From the NCBI RefSeq assembly GCF_021389935.1, contig NZ_CP089979.1, positions 3,701,001 to 3,765,000 of the forward strand: a stretch of 64,000 bases of DNA. Direction: 5' to 3'. The stretch comes from Fulvivirga ligni. Its GTDB lineage: Bacteria; Bacteroidota; Bacteroidia; Cytophagales; Cyclobacteriaceae. Made by a program: the position numbers and the translations under genes. Below the pieces are notes generated by a model, which searched no databases, had not been told where the DNA came from, and saw only the letters and a program-made list of their open reading frames with translations. Below are positions 34,378 to 43,711 of the stretch, piece after piece; position 1 is the stretch's first letter; every line of letters starts with the position of its first letter.

Positions 34378-36702
34378 ATGAAACGATTATCTAAACCATT
34401 GTCTAGTCTAAAGCCTCACTATGAGGTAATTGTAGTTGGTTCCGGTTATGGGGGAAGTATCGCGGCGTCCAGGTTAGCTCGAGCGGGTATGCAAGTTTGT
34501 TTGCTGGAAAAAGGCAAGGAGTTTACACCAGGTACTTTTCCTAACAGCTATAAAGATGCACAGAAAGAAATGCAGTTTAACAAAAAGAAGCTTCAGATAG
34601 GTTCTCAAAATGGATTGTATGATTTTGTAATTGGTGATGATATTTCTGTTTTCAAAGGCTGCGGTTTAGGCGGCACCAGCCTGGTTAATGCTAATGTATC
34701 CATAGAGGCAGACCCAAGAATATTTGAAGATCCATGCTGGCCTGAGGGTATCAGAAATGATCTGTTGGCGGTTCATCATGGTGTAGAAAGAGCACGGGAG
34801 ATGCTTAGGCCCAATCCATATCCGGAAGGAAGGGAAGGCTACCCGATATTATCTAAAACGGAGGCCATGAGAAGCTCGGCCCAGCACATGGATGGTGAGT
34901 TTAGAATACTCGATATCAATGTGAACTTTAAAGCAGGGCAGAACCACGTAGGGGTTTATCAGCCCAGATGTAAAAACTGTGGCGATTGTGTTACAGGTTG
35001 CAATGAGGGTAGTAAAAACACCACGGCTATGACCTATCTGCCTGATGCATATAATCATGGTGCTGAAATATTCACTGAACTAGGAGTGAATCATTTGGAA
35101 TATAAAGATGGCAAGTGGCTGGTCCATATCACGGCATATGACACCGGCAGAGAAAAGTTTGATACTCCTCTGATGTATGTGTCTGCTGATAAGGTAATAC
35201 TTGGAGCCGGTGCATTAGGCAGCACAGAGATTTTGCTCAGATCAGCGAAGAAAGGTCTGAATTTATCCAAAATGGTGGGTAAGCGGTTCAGCGGAAATGG
35301 AGACTTTCTGGCTTTTGGCTATAATAACGATGTGAGAATCAATGGCATCGGTCGGCCAGACTCTACCAGTGGTGCCGAAATAGATGATGTTGGTCCATGC
35401 ATAACGAGTGTAATTGATACGCGCAAATCTTCTAGCCTGGAAGATGGTATGACCATAGAGGAGGGCTCTATACCCAGCCCTATTAAAAACCTGATGACAC
35501 CAGCTCTGGTAACATTCTCTCGGCTTTCAGGCAAAGACACAGACAGAGGTTTTAAGGACTTTATTAAGGAAAAGTGGCGAGAGCTTATGAGTATGCTGTT
35601 CGGCGTTTACAAAGGAGCGGTAAATCACACACAAGTGTATCTGGTCATGGCCAACGATGATGCCATGGGATCTATGGAGCTCAATAACAATGAGGTAGTG
35701 ATCAATTGGCCGAAGGTTGGTAGGCAAAAGATTTTTGAAAAGATAAGCAATCAGGTAAACAAGGTCAGCAAGGCCCTGGGCGGATATTATGTGAAAAATC
35801 CCACCTGGAGCAAACTCATGAACTTCGACCTGATGACAGTGCACCCATTAGGTGGCTGTGTAATGGGAGATGACGCCAGCAAGGGTGTGGTAAACCACAA
35901 AGGCCAGGTTTTTAATAGTGACCATGGAACAGGCGTCTATGAAGGCCTATATGTGATGGACGGATCAGTATTACCTCGTTCTGTTGGCACCAATCCGCTG
36001 CTCACCATTAGTGGTATATCTGAAAGAAATGTGGCTATCATAGTAGATGAAGCTCAAAAGCAGCTGAGTTATGAATTTCCTGCCATTCCTGATGATCAGT
36101 TTAAAGATGAGAAGAAAGTGGCAGGTGTACAGTTTACCGAAACTATGACAGGCTATTTTCTATTGGGTGAAAAGGAGAGTTATGATAAAGGCTTTTCATT
36201 AGGCAAAGAACAAGGCTCATCCTTTGAGTTTACTCTCACCATTCAGGTAGATGATATATATGGCTTTGTGAAAGATAAAAACCATGAGGCTGCCATGATT
36301 GGCACTATGACGGCACCAAAACTATCACCAGATCCATTGATGGCTGTGAATGGTATATTTAACTTATTTGTAGACGATGATAATGATGCAGGCCATAAAA
36401 AAATGCTTTATACCGCTGATTTGATCTCGTCAGAAGGAAAAAAATATAAGTTTAAAGGCTTTAAAGATATTCACGATGACAAGGGTTTCGATGTATGGAA
36501 GGATACAACCACTCTTTTTATAGATGTGTTTGAAGATGAGGCGGTTATTGGTAAAGGAAAGCTAAAAATTGAAATCATGGATTTTAAAAAACAGCTCACT
36601 ACTTTGCGTGCTCTTCATACCAATAGCACTGCAGAAGCGCTAAAAGCTCAGCTTACCTTCGGAAAATTCTTCGCAGGTAACGTTTATGAGAGTTATATTT
36701 AG
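34378..36702 (+). CDS. GMC oxidoreductase, cholesterol-oxidase-like
   Basis: The 774-residue protein has the FAD dinucleotide motif GSGYGGS (from G21), the GMC segment GLGGTSLVNANV, and the C-terminal HPLGGCVMGD and GTNPLLTISG blocks of cholesterol oxidases. A cysteine cluster C198-x2-C201-x2-C204-x3-C208 (CKNCGDCVTGC) sits in an insert, as in long GMC relatives, and looks like a [4Fe-4S] or zinc site. Residues ~575-774 are an extra beta-rich domain beginning FTETMTGYFLLG. It lacks a signal peptide. Predicted to oxidise a sterol-like or hydrophobic alcohol; no sterol-pathway gene is visible, so the substrate is open. Confidence 0.87.
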   Translation: MKRLSKPLSSLKPHYEVIVVGSGYGGSIAASRLARAGMQVCLLEKGKEFTPGTFPNSYKDAQKEMQFNKKKLQIGSQNGLYDFVIGDDISVFKGCGLGGTSLVNANVSIEADPRIFEDPCWPEGIRNDLLAVHHGVERAREMLRPNPYPEGREGYPILSKTEAMRSSAQHMDGEFRILDINVNFKAGQNHVGVYQPRCKNCGDCVTGCNEGSKNTTAMTYLPDAYNHGAEIFTELGVNHLEYKDGKWLVHITAYDTGREKFDTPLMYVSADKVILGAGALGSTEILLRSAKKGLNLSKMVGKRFSGNGDFLAFGYNNDVRINGIGRPDSTSGAEIDDVGPCITSVIDTRKSSSLEDGMTIEEGSIPSPIKNLMTPALVTFSRLSGKDTDRGFKDFIKEKWRELMSMLFGVYKGAVNHTQVYLVMANDDAMGSMELNNNEVVINWPKVGRQKIFEKISNQVNKVSKALGGYYVKNPTWSKLMNFDLMTVHPLGGCVMGDDASKGVVNHKGQVFNSDHGTGVYEGLYVMDGSVLPRSVGTNPLLTISGISERNVAIIVDEAQKQLSYEFPAIPDDQFKDEKKVAGVQFTETMTGYFLLGEKESYDKGFSLGKEQGSSFEFTLTIQVDDIYGFVKDKNHEAAMIGTMTAPKLSPDPLMAVNGIFNLFVDDDNDAGHKKMLYTADLISSEGKKYKFKGFKDIHDDKGFDVWKDTTTLFIDVFEDEAVIGKGKLKIEIMDFKKQLTTLRALHTNSTAEALKAQLTFGKFFAGNVYESYI

Positions 36703-36727
36703 TGATATAATCAACCTGACCTAACCT

Positions 36728-39700
36728 ATGAAACCTACACCCGAAACCTCGGTGAAGTCGCTATCGGCTAAGCTGGCGGTTATACCTAAAAGCAGATTTA
36801 CAGCGGTTGCTGTGGTGTTGCTGTCGTTACTGATAGGTCTGGGTACGGTTTACTATTTTCATATTCAAAAGGAGCAGGAGGCCTATATTGATTACCGATT
36901 CCACAGGCTCTCTTCCATGGCTGATAAATGGGAGAAAATGGTGGGTAATTACGAAAGGAGTGTAAAAGCTGGTTACAAGCCTTTTCTGAATAACAAAGAC
37001 ACCGCAAAAATAGAGCGTCAGGCAGAAATGAGCCCTATGGCCAATTTCCCTGTGGAGGCATCAGCACAAAATTTATACTGGAAAAAGATATTTGACGAGT
37101 TTATCATTGTGAAAGATGATGCTCCTCAGTATCAATCTTTTAAGTCTCAAATTTCCATTGGCAAGACTATCCCTAACGATTCTGCACTCTCGGTTCTGGG
37201 CGACCTAAAAGAGGTGAAGGTACGTGGGCAGATGTATTATGCTTTTGAGCATCACTTCACCATAAAGTTTAAGAACGAAACCCAACCCTGGATGATGGTA
37301 GGGCTGGTTAACCAACACAGTTTTCAGTCAGCCACCAAACGACTGGATATTTGGGTGCTACTCATTCTAGTCGCCTTGTTGTGTCTTATCATTCTTGGTT
37401 TCCCACTGATTAAACTAATTTTCATAAGTGAAATAGAAAGGTTGAAGAGAAGTGATGTGGTACTGGCGGGTATTTCTGTGGTTCTGGGGGCACCGATTAT
37501 AGTCACGCTATTTTTAAATGGCTTCTACTACATCAATCAATACTATTTTGGTGTTTCAGGCTCATTGTCAGATCTGGCGAATAAGATAGAAACCAATTTT
37601 GATAAGGACATTGATAACGAACTTACGCTTTTAGATAGCTATGACTCCAATGAGCAGTTTATAGCCATAGATACTGTTCGTAAGAAGTATACTGGTATTT
37701 TTAAAAACATCTCTCATATTCACCCGACTGATGGATTGATTGATCAGGTAGAGAATTTTCCTTTAAATCAGCAGGTGACTACCAAAAACTCTAACCTCAG
37801 CCACCGTGAATACTTTAAGGCTTATCAGAATAAAGAGTTTTGGCATCGGGAAATTGATGGTAAATCATATGACTATGTGGTGCGCCCGGTTATCTCACTG
37901 GAACAGAACGCTGAAGAGTCAGTTTTTGTACTACCCGGAAGAAACGAGCTTGAAACACCTGATCATAAGCATGAATATCCGCTAGTGGCTAGTGTGGAGC
38001 TACCGTCGGTTCATAGTGCCGTCCTGGCTCCCGGCTATAGTTTCATGATTATTGATCAGGATGGTCTGGTGTGGCATCATTTCGAAAAGGGCCGCAGTTC
38101 ATTGGAGTATTTTCTTGAAGAAACTCGTGACCATCAGTTGTTAAAGGCTTCCATCACAGGCAATATTGAAGCGGAGCATCTGATCAATTATCAAGGGAAA
38201 AACTATCTGATGAGGATAATTCCCATGAAAAGTAAGCCGCTTTTTGTAGTGACCATGTATGATGTGGAGTTCCTCAGATATCGCATATCAGAAATACTTA
38301 GTCTCGGTAGTATCGCTATCATTATTGCCTTTATTGTTACTGGCATATTCACAGTGATAACCATTCTCAGGCACAATCAATATAACGCTCATAAGTATAA
38401 ACTCTTTAGCTTTTATTTTCTGGAACCACGACTTTCAAAAAAGCATGACTATATTCTTATAACGCTGATTTTTATTTTCTTTATGCTCATATTGGCGGCT
38501 TTTGCCTTCTTTGGAGGTGGACTTAAACCATCCGCAGTTTTTGTGGGCAATATGCTTTTAATGGTGTGGGGCTATTGTATTGTGTATCAGATACTTGTGC
38601 CAGGTGAGCATTTTACCAAATTCTTGCTTTTGATTGTGATTGCTCTTATTAATTATTTCACTGAGCACAGTATCAAGATCATTGTTATTCAATTAATATT
38701 TCTAGTTACACTTGGGGTAGTTACGGTTTTTAAGGATCGCTTATTACAATGGATTGAAAGAGCAGTGGTGCACATTCCGTGGGGTAGGTACCAAAACTGC
38801 TATATCAACTTCCTTTTTGTCTGGCTCATATTTACCTCTATTTTTCCAGCCTTTAACTATTTCATAAAGGCTCGGCAAATTGAAGATATCATTTGGATGA
38901 AGTATGCTCAGGTGCAGATGGCACATGCTTACAATGATAAACTACTCAATCTGGAAGCTAAGGAAATCAGCAACTTTGATTATGTGAATAATGGCATCTA
39001 TTTCGTGAACAAAGACAATAGCTTCAGGGGTGCCGGCTGGACTGATCTGGATTCAGGTGCCGTGAAAAGTAAGTTCCGATCCATGCTGTTTAAGTATAGA
39101 CCAGTATATGGCAGCTTAACTGCTGAAACACAGCCTTTTGTATTTCTAGGTGCCGATAATGCGGCTTGGAAATGGAAGGAAAACGGTAACGAGCTACTGT
39201 TCCGGTATAAAATGAAAGTGCCTAAAGACTTTACTAATGACTTCTCAGATAGCACCTATCTATACATGACGTCCATCATACCGGGCATTCATCCGTTAAA
39301 AGGATCAAGCAGCCAGATGACGTTTGGCTTTATCATTTTGGGGTGTGCTCTTTTATTGGCCCTTCATTTTTTGATCACCTTTTTTGTGCAACGCATATTT
39401 GGCATATCTCTGCTACAGCACCTTAAAAGGAATATTGATTCTAATAGAAATGTTAATATCAGATCCAAAAATATATTACTGATAGGCGTGACTTATGCAG
39501 GTAAACATCTGCTCTGTGACCATTTGGTGAATGGAAAAAAGAGGGCTGAACTTTCTCTTCTAAAGTTGGAAGATGCAGCTGTTGATGATGTGCTGAATAT
39601 CAACCTGCTTATGAAAGGGGATGGAGCCACCGATTGGAAAGATTATGATGTTTTTATCATTAAGAACTTTGAGTATGGTTATCAATCGTTATTGCTTAAT

Positions 39701-40528
39701 GGTTTGAAAATCAAATTGTTAAAAGAACTTATTGATGAGAGAAAAAGAATAATTATCATTTCAAGTATCTATCCTAAACAGATTCTGGATTTCTATAATG
39801 CACAGTTAAAGACCTCTGAAAAACAGGAAGAACTGATTCATCAGCGAGCCACATGGAAATATCTTTTGGGATCATTTTCAGAGATTATAAAACCGCTGAA
39901 TAACAATGTGAAAAAGGTGATCAGTGCATTTAATGAAGTTGATTTAAATCTTACCGGTTGGGAAAGAAAAGAAGCTCTGAAGAAGCTAACCCAGGAGCTC
40001 GGCTGTGGTAATTTCCTGCCTACATTGACACGGCCTGTGTTGGAGATGTCTCTTAAAAGTAATCAAATTGATGATAATCAGCTGATTATAAGTGCGAATA
40101 GCCTGGCCTTTGGTTATTATAACTCTATTTGGAACTCGCTGGAACAACGTGAAAAGTTTTTGGTCTATGATATTGCTGTGGACGGTTTTGTGAACCTAAA
40201 AAATGATAAGGCCTTGTATTCATTGATGAGAAAAGGCATTGTAAAGTTTGAAGACCGCCCGCGTTTATTCAACGATAGCTTCCGTAACCATATCATGAGC
40301 TCGGTAAGGAAAAAGGAGGCCAATGAAATGGCCCAAAAGATCAAAGAGCAGGGCAGCTGGGCTTCTGTAAAAGTAATCCTGTACATTGTAATAGCGGCCA
40401 TAGCTGGCTTCTTGTTTATCGGTGAGCCCAGCTTTGTGGAGGACTTCAGCACATTTTTAAGCATACTGGCCGGAATAGCCACAGTGATGCCATTGGTGAG
40501 TGGTATGTTAGGAGGGAAGGTGGAATAG
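36728..40528 (+). CDS. 1266-aa membrane protein: dCache-like sensor plus P-loop-like domain
   Basis: Residues 24-44 form a membrane helix, then a first extracytoplasmic domain (45-205) and two helices (about 208-270). A second domain (about 275-530) contains NLSHREYFKAYQ, matching the dCache signature RDYF. A multi-helix block (about 540-690), another outer loop and a helix near 865-885 follow. The cytoplasmic part (~895-1220) has GVTYAGKHLL, a degenerate Walker A (H in place of S/T), and DVFIIKNFE and IIISSIYP strands that look like Walker B and sensor 1. Two helices end the protein. No known kinase, cyclase or methyl-acceptor output is seen. Function unknown; probably a ligand sensor controlling the run. 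Confidence 0.75.
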   Translation: MKPTPETSVKSLSAKLAVIPKSRFTAVAVVLLSLLIGLGTVYYFHIQKEQEAYIDYRFHRLSSMADKWEKMVGNYERSVKAGYKPFLNNKDTAKIERQAEMSPMANFPVEASAQNLYWKKIFDEFIIVKDDAPQYQSFKSQISIGKTIPNDSALSVLGDLKEVKVRGQMYYAFEHHFTIKFKNETQPWMMVGLVNQHSFQSATKRLDIWVLLILVALLCLIILGFPLIKLIFISEIERLKRSDVVLAGISVVLGAPIIVTLFLNGFYYINQYYFGVSGSLSDLANKIETNFDKDIDNELTLLDSYDSNEQFIAIDTVRKKYTGIFKNISHIHPTDGLIDQVENFPLNQQVTTKNSNLSHREYFKAYQNKEFWHREIDGKSYDYVVRPVISLEQNAEESVFVLPGRNELETPDHKHEYPLVASVELPSVHSAVLAPGYSFMIIDQDGLVWHHFEKGRSSLEYFLEETRDHQLLKASITGNIEAEHLINYQGKNYLMRIIPMKSKPLFVVTMYDVEFLRYRISEILSLGSIAIIIAFIVTGIFTVITILRHNQYNAHKYKLFSFYFLEPRLSKKHDYILITLIFIFFMLILAAFAFFGGGLKPSAVFVGNMLLMVWGYCIVYQILVPGEHFTKFLLLIVIALINYFTEHSIKIIVIQLIFLVTLGVVTVFKDRLLQWIERAVVHIPWGRYQNCYINFLFVWLIFTSIFPAFNYFIKARQIEDIIWMKYAQVQMAHAYNDKLLNLEAKEISNFDYVNNGIYFVNKDNSFRGAGWTDLDSGAVKSKFRSMLFKYRPVYGSLTAETQPFVFLGADNAAWKWKENGNELLFRYKMKVPKDFTNDFSDSTYLYMTSIIPGIHPLKGSSSQMTFGFIILGCALLLALHFLITFFVQRIFGISLLQHLKRNIDSNRNVNIRSKNILLIGVTYAGKHLLCDHLVNGKKRAELSLLKLEDAAVDDVLNINLLMKGDGATDWKDYDVFIIKNFEYGYQSLLLNGLKIKLLKELIDERKRIIIISSIYPKQILDFYNAQLKTSEKQEELIHQRATWKYLLGSFSEIIKPLNNNVKKVISAFNEVDLNLTGWERKEALKKLTQELGCGNFLPTLTRPVLEMSLKSNQIDDNQLIISANSLAFGYYNSIWNSLEQREKFLVYDIAVDGFVNLKNDKALYSLMRKGIVKFEDRPRLFNDSFRNHIMSSVRKKEANEMAQKIKEQGSWASVKVILYIVIAAIAGFLFIGEPSFVEDFSTFLSILAGIATVMPLVSGMLGGKVE

Positions 40529-40571
40529 TTTAATTTTTTAAATTACATTGTAACTTGAATTGATCCTATGG

Positions 40572-41495
40572 ATGAGTTCACTCAATTTAAACTACTTCCT
40601 TGTGAATAAGTTATCTATCATTATTAGCATTCTGGCCCTAGCCGGTTGGCTTATCTACGGTCAGATTAATTCTAGTCCCACTCAGACAGAGGAGTTTGTC
40701 CAGAAAAATTATTCTACATTTTATAAATATAAAGGTGAACCAAAGCTTCATCATAGGGCTGGTGATTATGAAAAATTGGATATAAAATCGATTTATGCCA
40801 ATAGGATTGCTAATTACAAGGAGAACAGTCAAAAGTTGTCATCTATCATTCAGTTTATGTCTGGGATGCTCATTGTGGGGCTGTTGATGCTTTTCTTTAG
40901 GCCTAAATCGTTGCAGCTACCCGTTGTATCAATAAATATACCTGATACTCTATTATATCTTGCTGTGCCTATTGGCCTGGTTTATTTATGGCTTCAGTTT
41001 GGTCTCATGCTTAATTCTGGTATTGATTCAAGACTGGCTTTGCAGCATATGACCGAATTGCTGGAGTTTAATGAAGAGACCAATGAGTCAGTATCTTATT
41101 TCTATAGTAACGCTAATAATTTCTCCGATAATGGAATCATAGATACCTGGTGCAATTATTACTACAAGGTTTTTAAAGAGGGTGATATTAACGAAGGACA
41201 TGAATGGCTAGGTATTTTCGGCCTTTTCGGTATTTATGGAGTGTTTATTGCCCTCATTTTTTCAGTAACGTTGCTGCTCATTGCTGAGTTTAAGCTCATC
41301 AAAAAAGTAAATGGTATTTGGGTACTTTATATATTCTGTGCAGGTATGTTTCTGCTTTCCAGCGGGGCTTTTATTGGTGAGTTTTTACATGCCTACTTGT
41401 TCATCAGTTTTGTGTGGCTATTGGTCGGTATTTTAGTGCTTATCTGGACTATTTACAGAAGGAGAGTATACCAAGGGTCAAAAATTTCGACATAA
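40572..41495 (+). CDS. Integral membrane protein, unknown (307 aa)
   Basis: I chose ATG 40572 (MSSLNLNYFLVNK), four codons inside an upstream TTG at 40560. About six hydrophobic helices are present (around residues 14-30, 94-112, 127-146, 221-246, 254-278 and 279-300). An extracytoplasmic loop with charged and aromatic residues (about 35-90) and a second loop (150-215) carrying NYYYKVFKEGDINEGHEW are visible. I recognise no family. It ends the run (43-bp gap from the sensor gene) and is followed by a terminator. Confidence 0.78.
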   Translation: MSSLNLNYFLVNKLSIIISILALAGWLIYGQINSSPTQTEEFVQKNYSTFYKYKGEPKLHHRAGDYEKLDIKSIYANRIANYKENSQKLSSIIQFMSGMLIVGLLMLFFRPKSLQLPVVSINIPDTLLYLAVPIGLVYLWLQFGLMLNSGIDSRLALQHMTELLEFNEETNESVSYFYSNANNFSDNGIIDTWCNYYYKVFKEGDINEGHEWLGIFGLFGIYGVFIALIFSVTLLLIAEFKLIKKVNGIWVLYIFCAGMFLLSSGAFIGEFLHAYLFISFVWLLVGILVLIWTIYRRRVYQGSKIST

Positions 41496-41530
41496 AAAAA
41501 GGTGTGCCAAATCAATTGATACACCTTTCT
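41494..41530. terminator. Bidirectional terminator between converging genes
   Basis: AAAGGTGT pairs with ACACCTTT across a loop that itself contains the palindrome ATCAATTGAT. A/T tracts flank both sides, so it can end both the long + strand run and glnS on the - strand. Confidence 0.7.
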
Positions 41531-41547
41531 TGTTGAGGATAAAACCT

Positions 41548-43587
41548 CTATTGGATATTTTTAGCTTCTTCTACCAGAAGTTCGTTGTCATCTTCTAAGC
41601 CCTTAGTAATGAACTCATTAATGCTTTCATTACGCTCTTGTCCATTCTTCAACAGTACTCCCAAGCTGATAGTAACACCGATTCGTGTACCTACCTTTTT
41701 AGCCGCCGTGTTAAACAATGGCTCCAACTCATCATAAGTTACTTCTTCTGCAAGCTTAGCTATATCTGCACGGGCAGCTTCCAGCTTAGCGCCAGAAAGA
41801 TTTGTGTACTTCTTACTGATCTTTTGGATCTCATTAAGCGCACTTCTCTGTGCCTGTGGTTGGTTTTTGTTCACCTTAGGCTGCGGTTGCTGCTGCTCTT
41901 TTTTCTCTGGTTGTTGCTTTGCCCATGAATCTCTTAAGCCTACAGTCTTATTGAAAATCAACTTAGAATCTGTAGCGTCTTTATCTAGAGTAAAGTATCC
42001 TAGTCTTTGGAACTGGAACTTATCATCAAGGCTAGCTTCTTGTAAAAATGGCTCTAAATAGGCCTCTTTTATTATATTTAGAGAATTCGGATTAATAAAT
42101 TCCATGAAATCTTTATCACCATGGCTATCAGGCGCTTCATCTAAAAACAAACGATCGTACTCACGAATTTCACCTTTGATGGCATGCTCTATAGAAACCC
42201 AGTGTAAAGTACCTTTTACTTTTCTCATACTGGCTTCTGTGCCGCTTCCAGATCTTGAATCGAGATCGCAAGTACAATGAATTTCAGTGATATTGCCATT
42301 GGCATCCTTCACCACGGATTCACCTTTTATGATATAGGCACTTTTTAAACGCACCTCCTTACCTAAGGATAGCCTGAAGTATTTGCTATTAGCTTCTTCT
42401 TTAAAGTCCTCACGCTCAATGTATAGCTCTCTTGAGAAAGGCACCTGATGTGTTCCGGAATTAGGATCTTCAGGATTGTTCTCGGCTTCAAGCATTTCCA
42501 CCTTTCCTTCAGGGTAGTTGGTGATTACCAGCTTCACAGGATCCAAAACAGCCATAACTCTGGTGGCGGTTTTGTTCAGGTCTTCACGAATGCAGAATTC
42601 AAGTAACGATACATCTGTTACGCTGTCTCTCTTAGTAATACCAGATACTTCACTGAATTTTCGAATGGACTCAGGAGTATATCCTCTTCTTCTAAGCCCT
42701 GAAATAGTAGGCATGCGAGGATCATCCCAGCCAGAAACGGTCTTGCTCTCTACCAGCTGAAGCAGCTTACGCTTACTCATAACGGTATAGCTCAGGTTTC
42801 TTCTGGCAAATTCGCGTTGTTTTGGTCTAAGCTTGCTGCTATCATATACCTGATCTAGTAACCAGTCATATAATTCGCGGTGAGGCTTAAATTCCAGCGT
42901 ACAGATAGAATGAGATATCTGCTCCAGGTAATCAGATTCACCATGCGCCCAGTCATACATTGGGTAGATGCACCATTCTGATCCTGTGCGGTGGTGAGGC
43001 TTATTTACAATTCTATAAAGTAAAGGGTCGCGCATGAGCATGTTTGGAGAGCTCATATCGATTTTGGCGCGCAATACATAAGCACCAGCTTCGTATTCGC
43101 CGTTTTTCATCTTTTCGAAAATCTCCAGGTTTTCTGCTACGCTAAGATCACGGTAAGGGCTTGGCGTACCTACAGAAGTAGGCGTACCTTTCTGCTCTGC
43201 CATCTGTTCTGATGACTGAGGGTCTACATAAGCTTTACCTTGCTTGATCAACTGGATAGCCCAATCGTACAACTGCTGGAAATAGTCAGAAGAGTAACAT
43301 TCTTCAGCCCATTGAAAACCTAACCATTGGATGTCATTTTTGATGGCATCTACATATTCCTGTTCTTCTTTGGTAGGATTGGTATCATCAAAACGAAGAT
43401 TTACCGGGGCATTGAATTTTTTTCCAAGACCGAAATTTAGACAAATAGAAGCGGCATGGCCTATGTGAAGATAGCCATTAGGCTCAGGAGGAAAACGAAA
43501 ACGTAATTTCTCCTTAGACAAGCCGTTAGCTAAGTCTTCTTCAACTATTTGTTCTATAAAATTAATTGATTCTGGGCTCTCTGTCAT
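41548..43587 (-). CDS. glnS: Glutamine--tRNA ligase with C-terminal extension
   Basis: I place the start at ATG 43587 (MTESPES, 679 aa). An in-frame ATG at 43635 lies upstream of a consensus promoter (43606-43635) and cannot be used from it. The class I catalytic core has the HIGH motif PNGYLHIGHA and KMSKS-like VMSKRKL, with the usual GlnRS anticodon-binding beta-barrels to about residue 550. A Gln/Pro/Lys linker (EKKEQQQPQPK) then leads to an extra helical tail of about 100 residues that E. coli GlnRS lacks. The tail is unclassified; it could aid tRNA binding like the YqeY-type tail of the Deinococcus enzyme. Expected role: charging tRNA(Gln). Confidence 0.95.
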   Translation of the reverse strand: MTESPESINFIEQIVEEDLANGLSKEKLRFRFPPEPNGYLHIGHAASICLNFGLGKKFNAPVNLRFDDTNPTKEEQEYVDAIKNDIQWLGFQWAEECYSSDYFQQLYDWAIQLIKQGKAYVDPQSSEQMAEQKGTPTSVGTPSPYRDLSVAENLEIFEKMKNGEYEAGAYVLRAKIDMSSPNMLMRDPLLYRIVNKPHHRTGSEWCIYPMYDWAHGESDYLEQISHSICTLEFKPHRELYDWLLDQVYDSSKLRPKQREFARRNLSYTVMSKRKLLQLVESKTVSGWDDPRMPTISGLRRRGYTPESIRKFSEVSGITKRDSVTDVSLLEFCIREDLNKTATRVMAVLDPVKLVITNYPEGKVEMLEAENNPEDPNSGTHQVPFSRELYIEREDFKEEANSKYFRLSLGKEVRLKSAYIIKGESVVKDANGNITEIHCTCDLDSRSGSGTEASMRKVKGTLHWVSIEHAIKGEIREYDRLFLDEAPDSHGDKDFMEFINPNSLNIIKEAYLEPFLQEASLDDKFQFQRLGYFTLDKDATDSKLIFNKTVGLRDSWAKQQPEKKEQQQPQPKVNKNQPQAQRSALNEIQKISKKYTNLSGAKLEAARADIAKLAEEVTYDELEPLFNTAAKKVGTRIGVTISLGVLLKNGQERNESINEFITKGLEDDNELLVEEAKNIQ

Positions 43588-43605
43588 ATTACGAAAATTG
43601 AAAAA

Positions 43606-43635
43606 CAAAATTACTGCAAATGCAATGAAATACAA
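43606..43635 (-). promoter_or_regulatory. Consensus promoter of glnS
   Basis: On the minus strand a -33 TTG (43633-43635) is followed after 19 bp by the -7 box TAATTTTG (43606-43613). Transcription would start close to 43600, about a dozen bases upstream of the ATG at 43587, which decides the start codon in favour of 43587. Confidence 0.75.
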
Positions 43636-43711
43636 GATTAGCCATCAGTTCTATTCACGTATTTTGAAAATAGTACGATGGGTAAAATGCCAATAAGAAA
43701 AGGCTGAGTGC

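Noticed and set aside
43588-43635. Upstream ATG for glnS giving 16 extra residues
   Set aside because: The extra hydrophobic residues do not fit GlnRS, and a TTG-N19-TAATTTTG promoter (43606-43635) lies inside this stretch.
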